Assembly (NCBI GenBank): GCA_016742295.1 | Contig: JACVCA010000031.1 | Coordinates: forward strand, 1-9,980 | Source: Alphaproteobacteria bacterium | GTDB taxonomy: Bacteria > Pseudomonadota > Alphaproteobacteria > JAGOMX01 | Direction of reading: 5' to 3' | DNA: 9,980 nucleotides | Part shown: positions 5,003-9,980 of the stretch, one piece after another | How positions within the stretch are numbered: the first letter of the stretch is position 1 | How the letters are laid out: every line of letters begins with the position of its first letter | Translations under genes and position numbers: made by a program | Notes under the pieces: generated by a model | Seen by the model: the letters and a program-made list of their open reading frames with translations, nothing else | What the model was told of the DNA's origin: nothing | The model's database searches: none

Positions 5003-6955
5003 ATGCTAAAACCTTTATGGATTCCTTCAACCGAACGCATTCAAAATGCACGCATGACAGCATTTATGAAACAAGCTGCGAAAGAATGGTCTATTACGTT
5101 TAAGGATTACCCTACTCTTTATCAGTGGTCAATCACCGAGCCCGAAAAATTTTGGTTAACAGTCTGGTCATTTTGTAATGTCATTGCTGAATCTCGGGGA
5201 GATATCGTCCTTAAACGGGGAACTCAATTTGAAGAAGCTAGATTTTTCCCTGATGCACATCTCAATTATGCTGAAAATCTTCTTAGACGCCGAGATAATG
5301 AAGCTGCTATTATCTTCTGGGGTGAGGATAAAGTAAAATTATCACTCACCTATGCAGAGCTTTATCACCAGGTTAGCGAGCAAGCAGCTGCACTTAAGCA
5401 GGTTGGCGTCCAAAGAGGCGACCGGGTCGCTGGTCTTGCCCCCAATCGTCCGGAGGCTATTATCGCCATGCTTGCAACTGCCAGTCTAGGTGCAGTTTGG
5501 TGTTCATGTTCGCCAGATTTTGGTATCCAAGGCATTTTAGACCGCTTTCAACAAATTGAACCTAAGATTCTTTATTGTGCCAATGGGTACTATTATCAGG
5601 GAAAGCAATTTAATATCCACGATAAAGTAGCTGAAGTGGTTAAAAATCTTCCTAGTTTAACGCAAACAATTATATTTTCTTATATTCCTGAACCCACTGA
5701 AATTAAAGGAATTTTAAAATCCATAAGTTGGGCAGATTTTGCTTCTCTAGGGAAAGATATACCTCTCGTATTTGAGCAACTTCCCTTTAACAGCCCGCTG
5801 TTCATCATGTTTTCTTCAGGAACGACTGGAATCCCAAAATGTATTGTTCACGGGGTTGGAGGCACTCTGCTTGAACATTTGAAAGAACATCAACTCCATT
5901 GTGACATTCAACCCTCTGATCGGGTATTTTATTTTACAACTTGCGGCTGGATGATGTGGAATTGGCAAGTTTCAGCGCTAGCATCAGGAGCAACACTTTT
6001 GCTTTATGATGGCTCCCCTCTATATCCAAGCGGCAATATTTTATTTGATTACGCAGAAGCTGAAAAGATGACGCTACTCGGCACCTCTGCAAAATTTATT
6101 GATACCATTGCTAAAGCAGGATTAAAACCGATTAAGACCCACCATCTTTCGTCATTAAAGATGATAACTTCTACCGGCTCGCCCCTCGCTCCCGCATCAT
6201 TTGATTTCACTTATCAATGTATTGCTCAAGATATCTGTCTAGCTTCAATTTCAGGAGGCACTGATATTATTGGTTGCTTTGCCTTGGGTAATCCTATTGC
6301 TCCTGTGTGGAGAGGTGAACTTCAAACTCGAAGTTTAGGGCTTGCAGTTGAGGTTTTCGATGATGAAGGCAATTCTATCACCCAACAAAAGGGCGAGCTG
6401 GTGTGTACAGCCCCCTTCCCTTCAATGCCCCTAGGTTTTTGGAATGACCCCCAAGGAGCACGTTATCATAAAGCTTATTTCAACCGCTTTACTAATGTCT
6501 GGCACCATGGTGATTTCATTGAATTAACTAGAAATGATGGCCTTATCATCCATGGTCGCTCAGATGCAATTTTAAATCCAGGCGGCGTACGTATTGGTAC
6601 CGCCGAGATTTACCGTCAAGTTGAACAAATACCGGAAGTTCTTGAAAGTATGGCCGTTGGGCAAGAATGGAAAGGTGACCTGCGAGTGATTTTATTTGTT
6701 GTTTTAAGGTCGAATTATCAGCTAACAAATGAACTTAAAGAACGTATTAACCTGCAAATTCGTACAAATACGACGCCCCGTCATATACCCGAAAAAATAA
6801 TCCAAGTCAAAGATATACCACGCACAGTAAACGGTAAAATCGTCGAGCTTGCTGTACGAGAGATTATTAATCACCGGAAAGTCAACAATATAGAATCGAT
6901 TGCTAACCCTGAGGCTCTAAAATTATTTGAAGGGTTACAAGAACTGGAATTTTAA
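5003..6955 (+). CDS. Acetoacetyl-CoA synthetase
   Basis: This 650-residue member of the adenylate-forming (ANL) superfamily should convert acetoacetate, ATP and CoA to acetoacetyl-CoA, AMP and pyrophosphate in the cytoplasm. The start LWIPSTERIQNARMTAFM and the overall length are typical of acetoacetyl-CoA synthetases and differ from acetyl-CoA synthetase. Visible motifs are an ACAS N-terminal segment (about 36-94), the phosphate-binding loop MFSSGTTGIPK (269-279), FTTCGWMMWNW (311-321), SGGTDI (417-422), the hinge region GRSDAILNPGGVRIGTAEIY (518-537), and the C-terminal catalytic Lys612 in PRTVNGK. All core elements are intact. It allows use of ketone bodies or polyhydroxybutyrate breakdown products. 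No ketothiolase, hydroxybutyrate dehydrogenase or polymer gene is beside it, so it is a stand-alone unit. The ATG at 5003 lacks a clear Shine-Dalgarno, but the N-terminus fits the family. Confidence 0.95.
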   Translation: MLKPLWIPSTERIQNARMTAFMKQAAKEWSITFKDYPTLYQWSITEPEKFWLTVWSFCNVIAESRGDIVLKRGTQFEEARFFPDAHLNYAENLLRRRDNEAAIIFWGEDKVKLSLTYAELYHQVSEQAAALKQVGVQRGDRVAGLAPNRPEAIIAMLATASLGAVWCSCSPDFGIQGILDRFQQIEPKILYCANGYYYQGKQFNIHDKVAEVVKNLPSLTQTIIFSYIPEPTEIKGILKSISWADFASLGKDIPLVFEQLPFNSPLFIMFSSGTTGIPKCIVHGVGGTLLEHLKEHQLHCDIQPSDRVFYFTTCGWMMWNWQVSALASGATLLLYDGSPLYPSGNILFDYAEAEKMTLLGTSAKFIDTIAKAGLKPIKTHHLSSLKMITSTGSPLAPASFDFTYQCIAQDICLASISGGTDIIGCFALGNPIAPVWRGELQTRSLGLAVEVFDDEGNSITQQKGELVCTAPFPSMPLGFWNDPQGARYHKAYFNRFTNVWHHGDFIELTRNDGLIIHGRSDAILNPGGVRIGTAEIYRQVEQIPEVLESMAVGQEWKGDLRVILFVVLRSNYQLTNELKERINLQIRTNTTPRHIPEKIIQVKDIPRTVNGKIVELAVREIINHRKVNNIESIANPEALKLFEGLQELEF

Positions 6956-6972
6956 AGTTTCTTCCTGCAGTA

Positions 6973-7056
6973 ATGCGAATATTTCTGTACCCTGTTATCA
7001 CTATCTCCACTTTAACCCTCATTGTACTCTCCCTTGCCTTTCCCAAGCAGATATAG
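6973..7056 (+). pseudogene. Tiny signal-peptide-like ORF, possible gene remnant
   Basis: ATG 6973 opens 27 codons giving a basic-then-hydrophobic peptide that begins MRIFLYPVIT and ends LAFPKQI. It looks like a signal peptide cut short by TAG at 7054-7056. Beyond the TAG the same frame continues for 15 codons (starting TAPEKMENC) to a TAA. There is no good Shine-Dalgarno. It may be the 5' remnant of an exported-protein gene or chance; no homologue can be named. Confidence 0.25.
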
Positions 7057-7169
7057 ACGGCGCCAGAGAAAATGGAGAATTGTGACCATAGCCTGTCGAA
7101 ATAACACAAAAGAGCGTATTCATCTTTCTTAATTTAAATTTGCTTTTAAGGGAATTTTAATAATTTTGG

Positions 7170-7221
7170 GGAGATAATTCATAGATGATAGAGCAGGAGA
7201 TAATTCATAGATGATAGATCA
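7170..7221 (+). repeat. 26-bp perfect-length tandem repeat
   Basis: 7170-7195 and 7196-7221 are adjacent copies identical at 25 of 26 positions; position 24 of the unit is G in the first and T in the second. Each unit starts GGAGATAATTC and contains ATAGATGATAG, so each carries a Shine-Dalgarno-like GGAGA and an ATG 10 bases later. The near-identity indicates a recent duplication. Confidence 0.95.
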
Positions 7222-7240
7222 AAAGGAATCTAAAAAATGA
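7185..7240 (+). other. Two overlapping 9-codon mini-ORFs leading into the 7237 ORF
   Basis: ATG 7185 encodes MIEQEIIHR and stops at TGA 7212-7214. ATG 7211 encodes MIDQKESKK and stops at TGA 7238-7240. Each stop overlaps the next start as ATGA (7211-7214 and 7237-7240), so the three reading frames form a relay into the 33-codon ORF at 7237. Each mini-ORF has GGAGA upstream at about 10-base spacing. ATGA overlaps are a classical layout for translational coupling. That the peptides are made is inference; the relay could be a by-product of the tandem duplication. Confidence 0.3.
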
Positions 7241-7338
7241 AAAATCTATCCATTACGATTATGTTTGCGTTACTACTCACTTTAATAAGCTACCATTCAG
7301 CCACGGTAGTTCAAGTATTGTCACATATAATTCATTAG
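7237..7338 (+). CDS. Putative 33-residue hydrophobic peptide
   Basis: ATG 7237 follows AAGGAA (7223-7228) with a usable spacing of about 9 bases. The peptide begins MKNLSITIMFALLLTLISYH and ends VLSHIIH: a Lys near the start, a hydrophobic core at residues 4-18, then a short polar tail. It could be a small membrane peptide, or the signal peptide of a broken exported-protein gene. The alternative frame that overlaps it stays open to TAA 7446-7448, and a single slip into that frame would give a product of about 70 residues. No family is recognised. Confidence 0.35.
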   Translation: MKNLSITIMFALLLTLISYHSATVVQVLSHIIH

Positions 7339-7499
7339 ACGTCTGCCTAACTATTGCATTTTGTTCCCTCGCCATCACCAAAGAAGCTTCGGCAATGCTC
7401 AAACGCTATGTATTGACTATTCCTTGCAGTTCCTTTTCTCAGCTCTAAATCAACATTTTTGAGTAAGCAAGGAGCTTATTAAGTTACAGAAAATTAAAA

Positions 7500-8342
7500 T
7501 CAGCTTGAAAGTGTGAATATTTCATAACCGGTCCGGGTGACACCCAGGCTATGCTCAAATTGGGCAGACAGTGAGCGATCACGAGTTACAGCCGTCCAAC
7601 CATCTCCTAAGATTTTGACCTGATAATTCCCTACATTAACCATCGGCTCAATGGTAAAGAACATTCCTTCTTCTAAAACCATCCCCGTTCCTGCTTTTCC
7701 GTAATGCAAAATATTGGGTTCATCATGAAAGACACGCCCCAATCCATGACCACAAAAATCCCGAACTACTGAAAAGCGTTGTGATTCAGCAAAAGTTTGA
7801 ATTGCATGACCAATATCACCTAAGGTTGCCCCAGGTCTTACAACTTCAATGCCTCGCATCATCGCTTCATAAGTTGTATCAATAAGTTTACGGGCAAGAA
7901 TTCCAATCTTCCCGACCGCAAAAGTACGGCTTGTATCTCCATACCAACCATCTAAAATAACGGTCACGTCGATATTAATAATATCGCCTTCTGCAAGGAT
8001 TTTTGTATCACTTGGAATCCCATGACATACTACATGATTGATAGAAGTGCAGATAGATTTCGGAAATCCACGGTAATTTAAAGGTGCAGGAATTGCCCCA
8101 TGGGACACAATAAACTGATGACAAAGCCTATCGAGCTCTCCTGTTGAAATGCCTGGTTTTACATATAGGGAAATATAATCCAATGTTTGAGCCGCCAACC
8201 TACCAGCCTTCCGCATGCCTTCGAAATCTGTCAATTCATGGATTTTAATCCCATGCGCTGGATTGTGGGGGGTTCCATGATCATGATCGCAACATTCACC
8301 ATCATGCTGATGGGGGTGGGAATGGGGAAGGGTTAGCATCAT
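7500..8342 (-). CDS. map: Methionine aminopeptidase type I with His-rich extension
   Basis: The enzyme removes the initiator Met from new proteins in the cytoplasm using a dinuclear metal site. All five metal ligands are present: D125, D136, H199, E232 and E263, plus substrate-side H107. Every spacing equals that of E. coli MAP (H79, D97, D108, H171, E204, E235). The unusual part is residues 1-31, before the normal core start (IKIHELTDFEGMRKAGRLAA). This segment holds eight His, a Cys-Cys pair (17-18) and several acidic residues, and could bind or buffer metal. The start ATG 8342 (or the adjacent ATG 8339) has a TAGGTAG-like Shine-Dalgarno located between it and the sfsA stop codon. The gap to sfsA is 16 bases, so the two form an operon with map second. 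The function call is near certain; the role of the extension is inferred. Confidence 0.97.
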   Translation of the reverse strand: MMLTLPHSHPHQHDGECCDHDHGTPHNPAHGIKIHELTDFEGMRKAGRLAAQTLDYISLYVKPGISTGELDRLCHQFIVSHGAIPAPLNYRGFPKSICTSINHVVCHGIPSDTKILAEGDIINIDVTVILDGWYGDTSRTFAVGKIGILARKLIDTTYEAMMRGIEVVRPGATLGDIGHAIQTFAESQRFSVVRDFCGHGLGRVFHDEPNILHYGKAGTGMVLEEGMFFTIEPMVNVGNYQVKILGDGWTAVTRDRSLSAQFEHSLGVTRTGYEIFTLSS

Positions 8343-8358
8343 AATCAGTCTACCTATT

Positions 8359-9051
8359 TTAACTTAAGCGAGTCGAAATTTCGATCCCTGAGAGTTGCAC
8401 ATTGCATTGATAACATATGCTTTCAACCCCATTATTGCAAGCTTCACGCGCAGCTTGTGCATACAATGGATCTAGGTCTTCCGCTATAGAAAATCCCAAG
8501 CAATCGTTACGTTGAACAATATACAGCAAGATGGCCCGAGCCCCATTTTCTACCATCCGCGCAAGCTCGTTTAAATGTTTAGTACCCCGTTCTGTTACAC
8601 AGTCAGGAAATTGAGCCTGCTGCTCTCGTTTTAAGTGCACATTTTTTACTTCCAGGTAACAAGGAGCAACCCCAGCACCTTCAAGTAAGAAATCGATCCG
8701 AGAATTTGTACCATATTTAACTTCTTTGCGTACGAGTTCATAGGCACTCAAGTCTGGAATCAGTTTCTTTTCCAAAGCTTCCGCAACCAAAAGATTCGGC
8801 AGTGAAGTATTAATGCCGACTTTTATCCCTTCAGTTTCTACAATCTCCCAACTGTAGGCTAGTTTTCGTTTACTACCTTCTGGAGCTTGAGAAAGCCAAG
8901 CAGTAGAGCCAGGTAAGGCAATGCCCAGCATCGCACCAGGATTGGCACAATGTGCAGTGACTTCATGCCCGTCTTCAAGCATCATATCAGCTAGGAAACG
9001 TTTATAGCGTCTTATTAAGGTGGCTTTAATTAAGGGCTTAGAAAATTTCAT
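8359..9051 (-). CDS. sfsA: SfsA-family protein
   Basis: The 230-residue product matches SfsA over its full length: an N-terminal small-barrel region (KATLIRRYKRFLADM, then AHCANPGAMLG at 33-43 and PGSTAWLS) and a C-terminal nuclease-like region. The latter shows D120 in RIDFLLEG and E134-x-K136 in CYLEVKNV, the arrangement of a PD-(D/E)xK nuclease core, followed by FPDCVTERGTKHLNEL (148-163). E. coli SfsA was named for raising maltose gene expression and binds DNA; its cellular job remains unclear. ATG 9051 is the first possible start, because TAA lies in frame six codons upstream. AAAGGT at 9068-9063 is a Shine-Dalgarno at a long spacing of 11 bases. It is the first gene of an operon with map and diverges from the MoCF-domain gene 42 bases away. 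Confidence 0.95.
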   Translation of the reverse strand: MKFSKPLIKATLIRRYKRFLADMMLEDGHEVTAHCANPGAMLGIALPGSTAWLSQAPEGSKRKLAYSWEIVETEGIKVGINTSLPNLLVAEALEKKLIPDLSAYELVRKEVKYGTNSRIDFLLEGAGVAPCYLEVKNVHLKREQQAQFPDCVTERGTKHLNELARMVENGARAILLYIVQRNDCLGFSIAEDLDPLYAQAAREACNNGVESICYQCNVQLSGIEISTRLS

Positions 9052-9062
9052 GGTTGATGCTA

Positions 9063-9086
9063 ACCTTTAAGAAATTATTGAAAGGT
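9063..9086. promoter_or_regulatory. Facing ribosome binding sites of divergent sfsA and MoCF genes
   Basis: ACCTTT (9063-9068) and AAAGGT (9081-9086) form a 6-bp inverted repeat 12 bases apart. The left arm read on the minus strand is the sfsA Shine-Dalgarno. The right arm, extended to AAAGGTGG at 9081-9088, is that of the plus-strand gene and selects ATG 9094 over GTG 9085. Only 42 bases separate the two start codons, so any promoters must overlap the genes or each other. Confidence 0.6.
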
Positions 9087-9093
9087 GGAATAC

Positions 9094-9897
9094 ATGTCTA
9101 ACCAAGGAAACTCTACATTGCAACCCACTGCTGCACTGATTGTGATTGGTAATGAAATCTTATCAGGGCGTACTCAAGATCAGAATGTAGCGTTTATTGC
9201 CCAGAAGCTCAATAACCTCGGAATTATTTTAACTGAAGTTAGTATTATTCCTGATATTGAAGAAATAATTATTCAAAAAATCCAAATCCTTAGCAAAAGT
9301 TATAGTTATGTTTTTACAACGGGAGGCATTGGCCCCACTCATGATGACATTACTATTCAGAGTGTTGCAAAAGCTTTTCATGTTCCCTTAGAGCTTAATC
9401 AAAGCATCGCAAAAGTTCTTGAAGATGAGTGTCATTCTCGGGGCATACCCCTTAATGAAGCACGTTTAAAAATGGCTTTAGTTCCAAAAGGTGCCAAATT
9501 AATTCCAAATTCCGTCACTCATATTCCTGGAGTATCTCTCGAAAATGTCTATGTCTTTGCAGGAATTCCAATCATTATGCGCGCTATGTTTGAAGAGATT
9601 ATCCCCTTATTAAACCATGGTTCTCCTATCAAGTCTCAAACCATTCAAGGTTATGCAAGAGAAGGAGATCTAGCCGCGGGATTAACCCAAATTCAGCAAA
9701 CCTATCCCCAAGTAGATATTGGAAGTTATCCGGTTTCCTCCGATGACGTACATAGTGTCAGCATTGTAGTAAGAGGTACTGATGAAAAAATTATTGCCTC
9801 AGCTACTAAGGAGGTTATCGACCTCATGCGTCAATATGGTGGTGAGCCTCTATTAGGTTCTGTGAACAAAAATTTACTTCAACCAAATAAAAGTTGA
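9094..9897 (+). CDS. CinA N-terminal/MoCF-domain protein (COG1058-like)
   Basis: The 267-residue protein is a single MoCF-biosynthesis (MogA/MoaB-fold) domain of the CinA-N type, with a C-terminal extension. Motifs are IVIGNEILSGRTQDQN (16-31), FTTGGIGPTHDDIT (74-87), the PKGA segment (131-134), and the closing PGVSLENVYVFAGIP (145-159). The amidase domain found at the C-terminus of full CinA is absent. The CinA N-terminal domain hydrolyses ADP-ribose in studied bacteria, so a nucleotide-housekeeping role is more likely than competence, but the substrate here is unknown. Start choice: a GTG at 9085 lies inside the Shine-Dalgarno AAAGGTGG (9081-9088). ATG 9094, five bases after it, is the natural start and gives MSNQGNSTLQ. 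It is divergent from sfsA. Confidence 0.9.
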   Translation: MSNQGNSTLQPTAALIVIGNEILSGRTQDQNVAFIAQKLNNLGIILTEVSIIPDIEEIIIQKIQILSKSYSYVFTTGGIGPTHDDITIQSVAKAFHVPLELNQSIAKVLEDECHSRGIPLNEARLKMALVPKGAKLIPNSVTHIPGVSLENVYVFAGIPIIMRAMFEEIIPLLNHGSPIKSQTIQGYAREGDLAAGLTQIQQTYPQVDIGSYPVSSDDVHSVSIVVRGTDEKIIASATKEVIDLMRQYGGEPLLGSVNKNLLQPNKS

Positions 9898-9980
9898 GAC
9901 GAAGTGCAAGAATGATAAAAAAACCTGAGCAGTTTTATCAAACCTGGAGAAGATTCTTCTAAAGTGTTTTATTTTACCAA
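9898..9980. other. Short tail after the MoCF-domain gene
   Basis: Only 83 bases follow the stop. An AT-rich inverted repeat GATAAAA/TTTTATC (9914-9920 and 9933-9939) could form a loose hairpin but has no T-tract after it. ATG 9912 opens 16 codons to TAA 9960-9962, too short and without a Shine-Dalgarno to call a gene. Confidence 0.4.

Larger units (their letters stand above)
6956..7499. other. Gene-poor stretch between convergent genes
   Basis: This stretch has no ordinary gene. It carries two very short plus-strand ORFs with hydrophobic, signal-peptide-like sequences (6973-7056 and 7237-7338), a 26-bp tandem repeat (7170-7221), and a plus-strand frame without stops from 7218 to a TAA at 7446-7448. 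A minus-strand open frame reaching into the stretch from the 3' end of the synthetase gene starts only with TTG and looks like a shadow. A weak stem (TAAGC-5 nt-GCTTA) lies near 7463-7477 without a T-tract. The mix of truncated leader-like ORFs suggests decayed genes or very small peptides. Confidence 0.5.

Noticed and set aside
6903..7109. 68-codon minus-strand frame overlapping the synthetase 3' end
   Set aside because: It starts only with TTG, overlaps the conserved synthetase end, and resembles no family.
9912..9962. 16-codon ORF at the right end
   Set aside because: Too short, without a Shine-Dalgarno, and overlapping an AT-rich inverted repeat.
1..9980. Mobile element, CRISPR array, toxin-antitoxin or defence system
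   Set aside because: No transposase, integrase, terminal inverted repeats with target duplications, regularly spaced repeats or defence-type domains are visible; the tRNA-Cys shows no integrase or duplicated 3' end beside it.

Overview
The window is AT-rich with no plasmid, phage or insertion-sequence hallmarks. It reads as ordinary chromosome from an alphaproteobacterium. Supporting signs are a coiled-coil-headed porin of the alphaproteobacterial type, a small lipoprotein, and an sfsA-map pair divergent from a stand-alone CinA-N/MoCF-domain gene, an arrangement I associate with alphaproteobacteria. The low GC is compatible with a host-associated lineage such as Holosporales, but that is an inference from style and not from a marker gene.

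Layout. Positions 1-395 hold no convincing gene, only AT-rich sequence with candidate promoters. At 396-698 (+) lies a small exported or anchored coiled-coil protein whose ribosome binding site and start codon are tandemly duplicated. From 4906 down to 805 everything is on the minus strand: a DedA-family membrane protein, tRNA-Cys(GCA) with its own promoter, a small lipoprotein, an outer-membrane porin with its own promoter, and a fusion of an amino-acid-type periplasmic binding domain to a UPF0126/TRIC-like membrane channel. Divergent from DedA, 5003-6955 (+) encodes acetoacetyl-CoA synthetase. The 544-bp stretch 6956-7499 has no normal gene, but it contains two tiny ORFs with signal-peptide-like sequences. 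One of these is preceded by a 26-bp tandem repeat that creates two 9-codon mini-ORFs linked by ATGA overlaps. The right end holds sfsA-map as a tight minus-strand operon, with the MoCF-domain gene diverging from it.

Functionally, the left half is envelope and uptake: porin (outer membrane), binding protein fused to a channel (periplasm plus inner membrane), lipoprotein and DedA. The porin and fusion genes are adjacent and co-oriented, which could make a two-membrane uptake route for a small amino-acid-like solute. The right half is housekeeping: ketone-body activation, N-terminal Met removal, SfsA and a nucleotide/pterin-binding-fold protein. The most distinctive items are the binding-protein/TRIC fusion, the His/Cys-rich extension on methionine aminopeptidase, the daisy-chained mini-ORFs at 7185-7240, and the duplicated initiation region at 381-440. 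No defence system, CRISPR array or mobile element is visible.
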